Below are positions 8,401 through 17,565 of a stretch of 64,000 nucleotides of DNA, one piece after another; the first letter of the stretch is position 1, and each line of letters begins with the position of its first letter. The notes beneath the pieces are model-generated. The model was not told the origin of the DNA and did not search any database. It saw only the letters and a list, made by a program, of their open reading frames with translations. Both the position numbers and the translations under genes were made by a program. Origin of the DNA: Robiginitomaculum sp. (lineage in GTDB: Bacteria > Pseudomonadota > Alphaproteobacteria > Caulobacterales > Maricaulaceae); the NCBI GenBank assembly GCA_021776525.1, contig JAJFFT010000006.1:620001-684000 (forward strand), written 5' to 3'.

Positions 8401-10359
8401 ATTTTCTGAACGATCGCTCCAAATGGCGACAAGCGCATCTTGAACCGGCTCGGCAATGCGTTCCAGGTCCAGAACTTCACCGTCCGAACTGCGCAACTCA
8501 AAAGCATGGACCCAGACCGGATCGCGATCTTTGGGCTTAACCGGATAACTGGCCTCGGTCAGGGCTTCAAACCCCATGGTTTCAAAGATCGGCATCACAT
8601 CCGATAATGGCAGGCAATGCCCGGCTTTATAAAGCTTGATACGGATAAGGTCGGATTTGTCATCGTCCAGGCGGTAAAGCCGGGCAGATAATCCGGGGGC
8701 TTCATCCAGCTTTTCAATATGGGCGATATCAATCAGGGTTTCGTTGGCGTGATAGGCTTCTTTATAGCCCGCAGAGAATGCCCCGCGGTATGAGCCCAAG
8801 ACATCCAGAACCCCTGTGGGAGCACTATCTTCGCGTGCCGCAGATTCGAGCCGGTCATGCCAGGTGCGGGCAAGCTGCGCGATTTCGCGCTCTAACTGCG
8901 CCAGATCAGGGTCCAGATGGCTTTTTGGGTTTAGGCCGATAATGATGTGCACACGGGCCAGCGGACCATCACCAAAATGCGGGTAATAGGCTGACAAACG
9001 CCCGCCATAGGCGGCGCGCACCAGCTCGCCAACGTCTTCACGTAATTGCGTGTTATAGTGCTCGCGCGGAATAAACACAAAGACCGAGACAAAACGGTCA
9101 AATCGATCGCGGCGCACAAACAGCTTTGGCCGTGGCCGGTCGTTCAAATGCAAAATACCACGGCTGATTTCCAGCAATTCAGCTTCGCTGATCTGGAACA
9201 ATTCATCGCGGGGGTAGTTTTCGACAATATTTTGCAATTTTTTGGCATTATGAGTGCCTGGGCCTCGTTGTGCACGCATCAGCACCCGACGCACTTTGCG
9301 GCGGATCAACGGCACATCTCTGGCCATACGGTCATAAGCTTCGGCGGTGAAAAGACCGACAAAGCGGGTTTCCCCGGTGACCTGTCCATCCTCACGCCAA
9401 TGTTTGACGCCGATATAGTCCATATAAATACGCCGGTGCACACGCGACCGCATGTTGGATTTGGCGACGATTAGCGGCGTTGGCTCGTTCAAAAATTCCT
9501 GAATGGCTGGGGCCAGCATGCTGGGTTCTGACCCGCGGCGCAGAACGTTGGCATCATCATCGCGCAAAAGGCCAAGGCCGCTGCCTACGACAATGTCCGG
9601 CTCGGCATGCAGCAATTCACCATTTTCACTGACTGGAAATGTATAACGGCGTGAGCCCAAAAAGGCGAAGTGCTCATCGCGCAACCAACGCAGAAACTCG
9701 ATACACTCAGCAACTTCTTCTTCTGGTGCAGTGCTTGGTGCCTCGTGCAGCTCTTCTATGGCGCGATTCATTTCGGCGCGCATACCCATCCAGTCGTCAA
9801 CAGCCACCTCAACATCGGTCAATGTGGCACGAATACCGTCCAGCACCTTTGTGCGGCGGTTTTGACTTAATGGCTCGAACTGAACCTGGATCATGCTTTC
9901 GCGAATGGCCGGGGCATTGGTGTCCCGTTCACCTGATTCGGAACGGCCAAGATCAATGACCGGATGGAACATGGCCAATGTGTTGACGCCCCATTGGGCC
10001 AGTTCACCCATGACCGAATCAACAAGAAAAGGTTTGTCGCCAATGATGATTTCCAAAACATCGCGACCCAATGAGGTATCGTCTGCGGTTTTGCCCGGAC
10101 GTATGCGTGCCAGTGTTTCACCGGGTTTGCGCACATTGCCATATTCCCAGAACCGAACGGCACCAGCCAGAACATCATCAATGCTCAGGCCTTCTATATC
10201 TTCGGCAACAGCATCCTCGTGCACCAGCTTCAGGTATCGGCGTGCTTCGTGTGAAAGTGTACCCTTGTGATGCAAAGGCGCCCCTGCCGAACCTTCGGCA
10301 AGGGCGAGAAAATCTTCAACACCAAAAGCATGCTTCGTTGAGCCGTTCGCCTTGTTCAT
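5452..10359 (-). CDS. gdhZ: NAD-specific glutamate dehydrogenase, large (180-kDa) type
   Basis: This is the giant NAD-GDH found in alphaproteobacteria and pseudomonads. It converts glutamate to 2-oxoglutarate and ammonia during growth on amino acids. I start it at the ATG at 10359 because AAGGAGG lies 6 nt upstream, giving 1635 residues. Using the longer frame would add 26 poorly conserved residues. The long N-terminal part contains regulatory ACT-like and other modules. The catalytic core is marked by FGPVARGGLRWSDRRDDF, KAQQVKNSVIVPVGSKGGFF (catalytic lysines), and GVGDMSGDVFGNGML of the nucleotide fold. A helical domain follows to the C-terminus. It is monocistronic, with a 1.1-kb change of subject on both sides. 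Confidence 0.96.
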   Translation of the reverse strand: MNKANGSTKHAFGVEDFLALAEGSAGAPLHHKGTLSHEARRYLKLVHEDAVAEDIEGLSIDDVLAGAVRFWEYGNVRKPGETLARIRPGKTADDTSLGRDVLEIIIGDKPFLVDSVMGELAQWGVNTLAMFHPVIDLGRSESGERDTNAPAIRESMIQVQFEPLSQNRRTKVLDGIRATLTDVEVAVDDWMGMRAEMNRAIEELHEAPSTAPEEEVAECIEFLRWLRDEHFAFLGSRRYTFPVSENGELLHAEPDIVVGSGLGLLRDDDANVLRRGSEPSMLAPAIQEFLNEPTPLIVAKSNMRSRVHRRIYMDYIGVKHWREDGQVTGETRFVGLFTAEAYDRMARDVPLIRRKVRRVLMRAQRGPGTHNAKKLQNIVENYPRDELFQISEAELLEISRGILHLNDRPRPKLFVRRDRFDRFVSVFVFIPREHYNTQLREDVGELVRAAYGGRLSAYYPHFGDGPLARVHIIIGLNPKSHLDPDLAQLEREIAQLARTWHDRLESAAREDSAPTGVLDVLGSYRGAFSAGYKEAYHANETLIDIAHIEKLDEAPGLSARLYRLDDDKSDLIRIKLYKAGHCLPLSDVMPIFETMGFEALTEASYPVKPKDRDPVWVHAFELRSSDGEVLDLERIAEPVQDALVAIWSDRSENDGFNKLVLRLGVNWRSAAFLRTCARYRAQSGLDPSQRVQEEALAENPKISSLLLDLARTRFKPGEHKTLEMRQTEQDNICTNIIACLDKVPSLDHDRVLRRLMRLICAIQRTSFYQRDDSGEPLSRISIKIASRSLETLPAPKPYREIFVWSPGVEGVHLRFGPVARGGLRWSDRRDDFRTEVLGLVKAQQVKNSVIVPVGSKGGFFPKNLPRNGTRDEIQAEGINAYKSFIRGLLDLTDTLDTAGKVVHPDNLVIWDEDDPYLVVAADKGTATFSDIANAMAEEYGFWLDDAFASGGSVGYDHKKMGITARGAWEAVKRHFREIGTDIQTEPFTTIGVGDMSGDVFGNGMLLSKETCLLAAFDHRDIFIDPDPGDAKANWDERKRLFDLPRTSWQDYDKKLISKGGGIFSRGAKSIPLSDEMRALTGLTGDAAAPNDIIHALLQAKCGLLWFGGIGTYIKSADEQDWQVGDKANDAIRVNAGKVRAEVIGEGANLGITHAGRIEFAKAGGRINADFVDNSAGVDTSDHEVNLKILLNTAIRAGKLTTDGRNDVLASMTDDVAEHVLAHNYDQTLALSMAQLTAKFDMEPFERYMVSLEDKGQLDRVVEGLPSSDEMLTRRKSGESLTRPEIATLMAYAKNTLVEELLETDLPDDPHFAPLLTNYFPHAVQGYTEERENHRLRREIISTVLVNDIVNQGGPTFIYRLAAGAGVGVADAARAFEASRHLFGFDALIARINAYDNKAPVKGLYELHREVMRLVRRESYWLARRFGSATRDLDAFIAKYQGGISGLCADIDTFISPFENQRITKRIARFEGDGAPTDLARDVAMLRPLISATDILDMADKENWPVQAVAALYHAFGDQFCFDRLRGAAGMLDTDQRWDRLAVRRLIEDLYSAQRGLTASAIAHATQNGKQPRSNGETQNAVWAQEIVHAWKDANGALATKTMQTFDELDATGDWTLAKLAIANTQMSELAAHIVT

Positions 10360-10505
10360 GGCGATCCTCCTTGCTCCGTGCCCGGGGTGATTGATCAGGG
10401 AAACACCAGGCAGAATCGGCCGCGTATTAGGCCTCAAACGTGCCTAGCGCAAGAACAATTATGAAGAAGTAAATTGCATCGGTTTTTTCGATAAATTGAT
10501 GCGTT

Positions 10506-10550
10506 TTCAAATAAAGTGGGCCGCCAGACGGGGACAGTGTCCGGCGGCCC
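10506..10550 (-). terminator. Rho-independent terminator of the 32-codon gene
   Basis: Bases 10518-10550 form a GC-rich inverted repeat, GGGCCGCCAGAC pairing with GTCCGGCGGCCC (one mismatch), around a short G-rich loop. Read on the minus strand it is followed by a T-rich stretch. It lies about 60 nt past the stop of the small gene at 10612-10710 and upstream of the glutamate dehydrogenase, so it insulates the two. Confidence 0.7.
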
Positions 10551-10611
10551 GTGTCAGGCCCCGCTTTGCAGGCTGGGGGGACGCACGCGCAGGCCTGAAA
10601 TCAATTTTGAA

Positions 10612-10710
10612 TCAGCTGATAAAAAGCTGATTGTCGTGGACACCCAATGCCAAACAGCCGGTCACAATCAGAATAGCCAACGCAAATACGCTTGCTCCAA
10701 ACCCTTTCAT
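10612..10710 (-). CDS. 32-residue membrane peptide or mini-lipoprotein
   Basis: A short frame starts at the ATG at 10710 with an AGGAGA ribosome binding site about 7 nt upstream and stops at 10612. It encodes MKGFGASV, then a hydrophobic run (FALAILIVTGCLALGV), then the polar tail HDNQLFIS. The run could be a single membrane helix. VTGC at residues 16-19 also fits a lipobox, so an entericidin-like tiny lipoprotein is possible. The good ribosome binding site, own terminator and position in an otherwise empty 0.6-kb gap favour a real gene. I recognise no family. The remaining gap (10360-10505 and 10711-10957) shows no other gene. Confidence 0.55.
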   Translation of the reverse strand: MKGFGASVFALAILIVTGCLALGVHDNQLFIS

Positions 10711-10957
10711 GACGCTTCTCCTGTATGTTGTGCGTGTCTACTCACCCCATATAGGACTGCTTAGAGGGGATTTGCACCACACGTCACGTCACAAGAACGT
10801 GAGGACTGTATTGGGGCGGTAATGGGTCAATGCCTTTTATGTATGAGCGCCGTTGGTCGCGAATTTCTAACCGTTGGGCGTCATCATCATCGCGACCAAT
10901 AAATGTTTATCAAACGTGATCAATTTGGTGCAGTGCGCCGGCATTTTTCCCGCAGGT

Positions 10958-12016
10958 TCACAATCCGGGTTTGGGGTTGAGCACCAGGCCTTTTTCAGGG
11001 TGCCCGTCCTGTGATAAAAGCACGGCCACAGGTCTTGTGTTTTTGAACTGCGCCAGGATGATCATCAACATGACCGTCAGCGGTGCCGAGAGAAACATCC
11101 CCGGCAGACCCCATATTGCCCCCCAGAGCGAAAGCATGAGGATCACCACCAGCGTAGAGAGGTTCATGCTGTCGCCCTGCATGCGTGGCACCATGAAATT
11201 GCCGATGGAGAATTGCCAAAAACCAACGCCGGCAAAAATGATGGCCGGTTGCCAGTAATTTGAAAATTGTACCAGTGCAAAAAGCACGGGAAATAAAGTG
11301 CCGATCAGCGGACCGATAGTTGGCACATAACCCAGAAGAAAGATCACAAAAGCCCAGAACAGCGCCTGATCCATTCCAACCAGTTTCATGGTGATATAAC
11401 AGCCCACTGCTGTGATTGCCCCTGTGAAGCTTTGCACCCACAAATACGAGCCCATGGCATGGCGCATTGAGGCACTGATGGCGGCGGCGCGGGAGCGCCC
11501 GTCCGGATCAGGAAACAGGGCATCCAGTTTTTTGGGAAAATTAGATTGGGCTGAGAATAAAAACGCCACATAAATGGCCACAAACAGGGCATCAGACGCC
11601 AGTGAGCGCACAGATGCGGCAAGGTCAGCCAGAAACGCCCCCGGATTGATACGGACCAGAAGCTGGCCCATGGTCGGTGCATCGGTTTTACCCACCAGAG
11701 CATAAACATCGTGCAGAAGAACGTTCAGCCGCGCCCCATAGGCGCTGCCGTTTGAGGCAATGTCGCTGGCCGTGGCGGCCAGCACGGCACCAATGACCAC
11801 CACCGAAAACCCGACGACACTGAGGGCAATGCTGAGGGCCAACCAGCGTGGGATAATGTGCAGGCGATGCTCAATTTCTTCGGCAACACCATCAATGACC
11901 AGCCATAAGAATACGGCCAGCGCAAACGGGGCCAGCACATCACGGAACCAGTACATGCCAGTGATCACGGCCGCTGTGGCCAGTATAAGAACACCGGTTC
12001 GTGTTGCCGTATCCAT
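10958..12016 (-). CDS. AI-2E family (PerM-like) membrane transporter
   Basis: A 352-residue polytopic membrane protein of the AI-2E transporter/PerM family (PF01594). It has the family order: two N-terminal helices separated by PFALAVFLWLVIDGVAE, a soluble-looking middle region, then a C-terminal set of helices with LGYVPTIGPLIGTLFPVLFAL (residues split), the conserved proline/glycine stretch, and the ending segment LWGAIWGLPGMFLSAPLTVML. Substrates in the family vary (autoinducer-2, sodium/proton exchange), so none is claimed. The ATG at 12016 is chosen because AAGGGAGAC lies upstream of it. A start at 12043 is possible. It is divergent from the HerA-like ATPase gene. Confidence 0.9.
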   Translation of the reverse strand: MDTATRTGVLILATAAVITGMYWFRDVLAPFALAVFLWLVIDGVAEEIEHRLHIIPRWLALSIALSVVGFSVVVIGAVLAATASDIASNGSAYGARLNVLLHDVYALVGKTDAPTMGQLLVRINPGAFLADLAASVRSLASDALFVAIYVAFLFSAQSNFPKKLDALFPDPDGRSRAAAISASMRHAMGSYLWVQSFTGAITAVGCYITMKLVGMDQALFWAFVIFLLGYVPTIGPLIGTLFPVLFALVQFSNYWQPAIIFAGVGFWQFSIGNFMVPRMQGDSMNLSTLVVILMLSLWGAIWGLPGMFLSAPLTVMLMIILAQFKNTRPVAVLLSQDGHPEKGLVLNPKPGL

Positions 12017-12180
12017 GCGTTGTCTCCCTTGGACCCAGGACACATGATCTCATGAACGGGGGCGGTATGCCAAGGGTGTAATGGCGCGGTGGATGTGATC
12101 TTCTTTGCAAATAGATTGCCCAGCCTCACGCACCCCATTAGTCTTTATGCAAATCAGATAGGCAGAAGTGAGAAGTGGGC

Positions 12181-13719
12181 ATGGATGATGCGATTTTCAT
12201 CGGCGGGGCAGATGATGGCAGTGCACAAGGGTTATTGTTAAAACGTGCCAATCGCCATGGCTTGATCGCTGGGGCTACGGGGACAGGCAAGACTGTAACT
12301 TTACAAATCCTGGCCCAGGGTTTTGCAGATCAGGGCGTGCCGGTGTTTTGCGCCGATGTGAAGGGCGATCTGAGTGGCGTTTGTGTGCCGGGCTCGGCAC
12401 GCCATAAATTGCACGACAAACTGTTGGCTCGGGCCGAAAAAATTGGCCTTGAAAACTATGTTTATGAAGCCGCTCCGACAGTGTTCTGGGATCTGTTTGG
12501 GAAAAAAGGCCATCCGGTGCGGACCACTATTTCTGAAATGGGACCGATTCTGCTGGCACGCCTGATGGATTTAAACGACACCCAGGAAGGGGTGTTGACG
12601 ATTGCTTTTGCGATCGCCGATGAAGAAAACCTGATGTTGCTGGACCTTAAAGACCTGCGTGCGTTATTGGTATTTATGGCCGAAAATGCCAAAGACATTT
12701 CAGCTGATTATGGCAATGTCACACGCGCCAGTGTGGGGGCCATTCAACGCCGCCTTCTGGTGATGGAACGCGATGGGGCCGAGCAGTTTTTTGGCGAACC
12801 GGCACTGGAATTTACCGACTTCATGCGCGTTGGTCTTGATGGCCGCGGCATGGTCAACATTCTGGACGCCACCACCCTGATCCAGAACCCTCGTCTGTAT
12901 GCCATATTTCTTTTGTGGTTGCTGTCTGAATTATTTGAAGAACTGCCCGAGGTCGGTGATCCGGATAAACCCAAATTGGTGTTCTTTTTCGATGAGGCGC
13001 ATTTGTTGTTCAAATACGCCCCAAAGGCCCTGATGGACACCATCGAACAAGTGGTCAAACTGATCCGATCGAAAGGCGTTGGGGTTTATTTTGTGACGCA
13101 AAATCCGCGCGATATTCCTGATGCCGTGCTGGCACAATTGGGCAACCGCATTCAGCACGCTTTGCGCGCCTATACGCCCAATGAACGCAAGGCCGTGCGT
13201 GCTGCCGCCAACTCATTTCGCACCAACCCTGCATTTGATACCGAAGAAACCATCACCCAGTTGGGTGTCGGCGAGGCGCTGGTCTCGACATTGGACGCCA
13301 AGGGGCGTCCTAACATGGTGGCCCGCACATTGATCCGCCCGCCGGCGTCCCGGCTTGGCCCGGCGAATGATGCAGAGCGCAAAGATGTGATGGATGCCAG
13401 CCCGGTTGCCGGGCGCTATGAGAAGGCCATTGATCGCGATAGTGCCTATGAAGCTTTGGAGCGCCGCGCCTCCAAACGTGAAGAAGAACAAGCCCGGCTG
13501 GAAGCCGAAGAACGGGAACGCAAAGACCGTGAACAACGCGCCAAAGATAAAGAGCGTTCTCGCGGGCGCGGATATGGCCGGGCTCCGGCGCGGCGCAGGC
13601 GTTCATCGCGCCGACAATCATATGGTGAAGCTGCCGTCAAAAGTGCTCTGCGTCAGGCCACACGTCAGGTGACCAGAGAGCTTGTGCGGGGCCTGCTGGG
13701 CGGTTTGCTCCGTCGCTAA
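12181..13719 (+). CDS. HerA/YjgR-type ATPase (DUF853)
   Basis: A 512-residue P-loop ATPase of the YjgR/DUF853 group, related to HerA-FtsK helicase-translocases. Walker A is [15 protein letters not shown] near residues 28-42, Walker B is [12 protein letters not shown] near 260-271, and [20 protein letters not shown] is the sensor-like strand typical of HerA. The C-terminus is a highly charged, helical Glu/Arg region ([20 protein letters not shown]) followed by a basic [18 protein letters not shown] tail, suited to nucleic acid or oligomer contact. An upstream GTG at 12175 would add two residues. Its cellular role in bacteria is not settled. It is followed after 24 nt by an alcohol dehydrogenase gene. 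Confidence 0.9.
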   Translation: MDDAIFIGGADDGSAQGLLLKRANRHGLIAGATGTGKTVTLQILAQGFADQGVPVFCADVKGDLSGVCVPGSARHKLHDKLLARAEKIGLENYVYEAAPTVFWDLFGKKGHPVRTTISEMGPILLARLMDLNDTQEGVLTIAFAIADEENLMLLDLKDLRALLVFMAENAKDISADYGNVTRASVGAIQRRLLVMERDGAEQFFGEPALEFTDFMRVGLDGRGMVNILDATTLIQNPRLYAIFLLWLLSELFEELPEVGDPDKPKLVFFFDEAHLLFKYAPKALMDTIEQVVKLIRSKGVGVYFVTQNPRDIPDAVLAQLGNRIQHALRAYTPNERKAVRAAANSFRTNPAFDTEETITQLGVGEALVSTLDAKGRPNMVARTLIRPPASRLGPANDAERKDVMDASPVAGRYEKAIDRDSAYEALERRASKREEEQARLEAEERERKDREQRAKDKERSRGRGYGRAPARRRRSSRRQSYGEAAVKSALRQATRQVTRELVRGLLGGLLRR

Positions 13720-13743
13720 TCAGCAAAACAGAAAGAGAAAAAA

Positions 13744-14898
13744 ATGAACAGTTTCACTTTTGAAACGGTCAGCCGGATCAGCGTTGGTGCCGGTTTATGC
13801 ACCCACATTGATGAGCGCCTCGGCGCTCTTGGGGATATGCGTCGGGTCGGCATAATCACAGATCAGGGTATTATCAAAGCGGGTCTGTTGAACGGTTTGT
13901 TGGACGCCTTGAGCGCGGCTCAAAAAGAGGTCTGGGTCTACGATCAGGTCACTGCCGATCCCCCGTCTCGTATGGTGAAAAGTGCGGCGCAGGAGATGAG
14001 TGCATTTGCCCCTGATTGTATCATCGGCATTGGCGGCGGCAGCACTATGGATACGGCGAAAATTGTCGCGGTATTGTGCGCTGGTAATCAACCTTTGGGT
14101 GCGCTTTATGGCTTTGATCAGGTCACAGAATCGCGCTTGCCACTGGTGCTTATTCCTACAACCGCAGGTACAGGGTCCGAAGTCACGCCGATCTCTGTTT
14201 TAACCCGCGACAATGGCGAAAAGGTCGGGATAATCTCATCCAAGCTTTATGCTGACCTTGCCCTTGTTGACCCCGAACTGACTCTAAGCCTGCCACAACA
14301 TATCACTGCGGCAACCGGGGTTGATGCCATGGTACACGCCATTGAATCCATGACGTCGGCGCGCCTCAAAAACCCGATGTCAGACAGCCTGGCCCTGATT
14401 GCGTTGCAACGTCTGCACGGGGCGATCGAGCGCGCCTGCCTGCATGGTGATGACATAGAGGCCCGCACGCAAATGTTGCTGGGGGCTTTGCAGGCCGGAC
14501 AGGCTTTTGCCAATGCTCCGGTCGGGGCCATACACGGTTTGGCCTACCCCATCGGTGGTCAGTTTCATGTCAGTCACGGTCTTTCCAATGCTCTGGTTAT
14601 GCCTCATGTGATGCGGTTTAACGTCCAAAAAGCGGCCCCGGTATACGCGCAAATTCATGACGCACTGGGGCTAAAAGGGGCCGGTAATGACGCGGCCAAA
14701 GCCGAGGTGTTGATCGACGAGCTGGAGCGGATATGCGTTGCCATTGGCATCGAGCGGCACCTGGCTCAGGTCGGGATTGCACACACTGATCTAGCCGCGA
14801 TGGCCGACGAGGCGATCACCATAGAGCGACTGTTGGTCAACAACCCCGTGGTGATGACTCGCGATGACATTTATAGGCTTTATGAGGCCGCGCTTTGA
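13744..14898 (+). CDS. Iron-containing alcohol dehydrogenase
   Basis: A 384-residue type III (group III, Fe-dependent) dehydrogenase. The NAD-binding region contains GIGGGSTMDTAK and IPTTAGTGSEVTPIS. Metal ligands are offered by DAMVHAIESM and by the His residues of GAIHGLAYPIGGQFHVSHG (the H-x3-H-x-like cluster and the second His). The enzyme class oxidises or reduces primary alcohols, aldehydes, lactaldehyde or 1,3-propanediol. The substrate here is unknown. It has an AG-rich ribosome binding site and overlaps the next gene by 3 nt, so the four genes from 12.2 to 17.5 kb are probably co-transcribed. Confidence 0.93.
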   Translation: MNSFTFETVSRISVGAGLCTHIDERLGALGDMRRVGIITDQGIIKAGLLNGLLDALSAAQKEVWVYDQVTADPPSRMVKSAAQEMSAFAPDCIIGIGGGSTMDTAKIVAVLCAGNQPLGALYGFDQVTESRLPLVLIPTTAGTGSEVTPISVLTRDNGEKVGIISSKLYADLALVDPELTLSLPQHITAATGVDAMVHAIESMTSARLKNPMSDSLALIALQRLHGAIERACLHGDDIEARTQMLLGALQAGQAFANAPVGAIHGLAYPIGGQFHVSHGLSNALVMPHVMRFNVQKAAPVYAQIHDALGLKGAGNDAAKAEVLIDELERICVAIGIERHLAQVGIAHTDLAAMADEAITIERLLVNNPVVMTRDDIYRLYEAAL

Positions 14899-15338
14899 GT
14901 ACCCGGCCACAGACGCGCAGCGATTATCGTTCGTTCTTGGATATGCCTACACGGTGGGCCGATAATGATATTTATGGCCATGTGAACAACACCGCCTATT
15001 ACGGATTTTTTGACACGGCGGTAAACCGCTATTTGATTGAAGCCGGTGCGCTTGATCTTGAAGACGGTACCCAGATCGGTCTGGTGGTCGAAACCGGCTG
15101 CCAGTATTTTGCGCCTTTGGCTTTTCCCGATGTGCTCAGCATTGGTTTGCGCGCTGAACACATAGGCCGTACAAGTGTTATCTATGGTCTTGGTGTGTTC
15201 GCCAAAGATGAACAAACAACCAGTGCACAAGGCCGGTTCGTACATGTTTATGTTGACCGGCAAAGCCGCAAACCAATGCCATTGCGCGAAGCTTTGCGCA
15301 AAGCGGTGATGGCGATTGATGGAGGGGATGGGACATGA
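14895..15338 (+). CDS. Acyl-CoA thioesterase of the 4HBT/FadM type
   Basis: A 147-residue hot-dog-fold thioesterase. The active-site segment MPTRWADNDIYGHVNNTAYYG carries the Asp (DNDIYGHVNN) and the H-V-N-N signature of the 4-hydroxybenzoyl-CoA thioesterase/YbgC/FadM group. The start is a TTG at 14895 that overlaps the TGA of the alcohol dehydrogenase gene. Its 3' end overlaps the ATG of the acylase gene by 4 nt. Such enzymes hydrolyse acyl-CoAs in the cytoplasm. The acyl chain specificity is not readable from sequence. Translational coupling to both neighbours is likely. Confidence 0.88.
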   Translation: MSTRPQTRSDYRSFLDMPTRWADNDIYGHVNNTAYYGFFDTAVNRYLIEAGALDLEDGTQIGLVVETGCQYFAPLAFPDVLSIGLRAEHIGRTSVIYGLGVFAKDEQTTSAQGRFVHVYVDRQSRKPMPLREALRKAVMAIDGGDGT

Positions 15339-17497
15339 AAAAAGCCGCGATAGTTTTGGTTTCTGTAGGCGCCTTGATTGGGCTTGTGGTCTTGATGATG
15401 GTTGCCTCTCCGCCGCGCCATTTGGTTGATGTTGAAGCTTTACGTGCAAAGGCAAACACCTATTCGGCTAATATAATCCGTGATGATTTGGGCGTGCCGC
15501 ATGTTTATGGTCATCGTGATGCGGATACGGCTTTCGGGTTGGCCTATGCCCATGGTGAGGATGATTGGCAAACTATCGAAGCTATGGTGCTGGCGTCGCG
15601 TGGACATCTGGCGCGCTATGAAGGTTTGGCCGGAACACAGACCGATTATCTGGTGCATTTATTTCGTATTAAGGAACTGGTTGATGAGAAGTATGAAACA
15701 GACCTGGCTCCTAAAACGCGGGCTTTGTTGGCGGGTTATGCTGCGGGTCTGAACCTTTATGCTCTGGACCATCCAGATACGGTGCGCCCCGGTGTTTTGC
15801 CAATAACCGCCAAAGATGTGGTGGCTGGGTTTGTGTTTCGCTCGCCGTTTTTTTACGGCTTACAGGATGAGCTGGCGGCACTGTTTGCGGACGAGCCTGC
15901 ACAGACCATATCCCTGCAAGACAGTGACAACGCGTTTTTAACCACACCCATGCCCAATCCACACATGGGGTCGAACGCTTTTGCCGTGGCACCATCACGC
16001 AGCACGGACGGGGCCACCCGTCTGGTGATCAATTCGCATCAACCCTATAGCGGCCCTGTGGCCTGGTATGAGGTCCATGCCGTTTCGGATGAGGGCTGGA
16101 ATGCCGCGGGCGGGATTTTCCCGGGCACACCAGTAATTTTGCATGGCTTTAACCAAAATTTGGGGTGGGCACATACGGTCAATAAACCCGACCTGACAGA
16201 TATTTACGTACTGAAAATCAATCCCAAAAACAAAAACGAATACTGGTTTGATGGGGAGTGGAAACACTTTGAACGCACGACAGCCCATATGCGGGTTAAA
16301 CTCTGGGGGCCGTTCAGCGTGTCTATTCCCAAGGCGGTTTTGTGGTCCGTCTATGGCCCGGTTTTACAGGTCAAGCACGGCACTTATGCCATCCGCTTTT
16401 CCGGCCTTTATGAAATTCGTGCTGTCGAGCAATGGTACAGGATGAATCTGGCGTCAAATTTTACTGAGTGGCGCGCCGCCATGGCGACCAACGCCATCCC
16501 CAGCCTGAACGTGGTTTATGGTGATCGGCAAGGCAATATTGGCTATTTCTATAACGCTAAAATGCCAAAACGTCAGGGCGGCTTTGACTGGCAGTCCTGG
16601 CTGCCGGGCGACACCTCGCAGACCCTTTGGCAGGGATTTGAATCACCGACGACGCTGCCCAATGTAATCAATCCACCATCTGGTTTTGTGGCTAACGCCA
16701 ACAATACGCCATTTCGGTCCAGCGGGATGGACGATAACCCCAACCCGGCGGCCTATTCGGTGCGTTATGGGATTGAACATTATATGACAAATCGGGGCCA
16801 CAGGCTGATCGAGCTTCTGGATACTGGTGCGTTGATTGGTGCCGACGAAATAGAACGTATCAAATATGATCTGGCCTATTCCTCGCTTTCCGAAGTGGCG
16901 CGCTTGGTCCGCGAAATTGGATCGCTGGATGTTTCAGACGACGCATTACTGACCCGCGCCCAAGCCCAGCTTGTGTCGTGGGATCTGCAGACCGATCAGG
17001 ACAATAGATCCGCAGCGCTTGGGGTTTTGGTGGCCTTAAAGTGTATCAAGCAAAATGCTGATGGTGATCCATGGGTAATGGACCCACGGGCGGCGCTAAC
17101 AAGCTCAGCCGAGGATTTGATCAACCATTATGGACGATTGGATGTGCCCTGGGGAGAGATTAGCCGGATGCGCCGCGGCAATGTCGATATGCCCCTTGAT
17201 GGTGGCCCAGACATTTTGCGCGCCGTCTACAGCGCCGGTCATGAGCTTGAGGATGATGGTAAAATGACGGCCGTGGCAGGTGATACGTACATTGTACTGG
17301 TTGAGTGGGACGCTGATGGCCAGCTACGGGCCCGCTCCCGCCATCAGTTTGGCAGTGCCACAATAGATAAAACCTCGCCGCATTATGATGATCAGGCCGG
17401 GCCATTTGCCAAAAAAACTTTACGCGATTTTCCCTTCACAGCAGAGGCGCTGGCCCAAAAGACCGAGCGCACCTATCATGTTGGCGGCATCGAATGA
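15335..17497 (+). CDS. Penicillin-acylase-family Ntn hydrolase, exported
   Basis: A 720-residue precursor of the penicillin amidase (S45) family. The N-terminus is a signal or anchor helix (AAIVLVSVGALIGLVVLMMV). The alpha-chain segment IIRDDLGVPHVYGHRDADTAFG is typical. The self-processing site is at MGSNAFAV, so Ser213 becomes the N-terminal nucleophile of the beta chain. Downstream, WAHTVNKPD and the Asn of VYGDRQGNIGYFY match the oxyanion and substrate region. Members cleave amides such as penicillins, N-acyl-homoserine lactones or acyl-amino acids. Activity cannot be chosen here. It is last in the 12.2-17.5 kb operon, joined to the thioesterase by an ATGA overlap and a GGAGGGG ribosome binding site. 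Confidence 0.92.
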   Translation: MKKAAIVLVSVGALIGLVVLMMVASPPRHLVDVEALRAKANTYSANIIRDDLGVPHVYGHRDADTAFGLAYAHGEDDWQTIEAMVLASRGHLARYEGLAGTQTDYLVHLFRIKELVDEKYETDLAPKTRALLAGYAAGLNLYALDHPDTVRPGVLPITAKDVVAGFVFRSPFFYGLQDELAALFADEPAQTISLQDSDNAFLTTPMPNPHMGSNAFAVAPSRSTDGATRLVINSHQPYSGPVAWYEVHAVSDEGWNAAGGIFPGTPVILHGFNQNLGWAHTVNKPDLTDIYVLKINPKNKNEYWFDGEWKHFERTTAHMRVKLWGPFSVSIPKAVLWSVYGPVLQVKHGTYAIRFSGLYEIRAVEQWYRMNLASNFTEWRAAMATNAIPSLNVVYGDRQGNIGYFYNAKMPKRQGGFDWQSWLPGDTSQTLWQGFESPTTLPNVINPPSGFVANANNTPFRSSGMDDNPNPAAYSVRYGIEHYMTNRGHRLIELLDTGALIGADEIERIKYDLAYSSLSEVARLVREIGSLDVSDDALLTRAQAQLVSWDLQTDQDNRSAALGVLVALKCIKQNADGDPWVMDPRAALTSSAEDLINHYGRLDVPWGEISRMRRGNVDMPLDGGPDILRAVYSAGHELEDDGKMTAVAGDTYIVLVEWDADGQLRARSRHQFGSATIDKTSPHYDDQAGPFAKKTLRDFPFTAEALAQKTERTYHVGGIE

Positions 17498-17565
17498 CAG
17501 ATCAGGCTGGCCTGTGTGCGTAAAGGGCCTCGCTTGTTTTCAAAAGCCGCTCTAAGGTACTGGCA

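Noticed and set aside
5473-10280. Many antisense frames over the glutamate dehydrogenase gene
   Set aside because: They are shadows of a strongly conserved 1635-residue protein with no starts, motifs or ribosome binding sites of their own.
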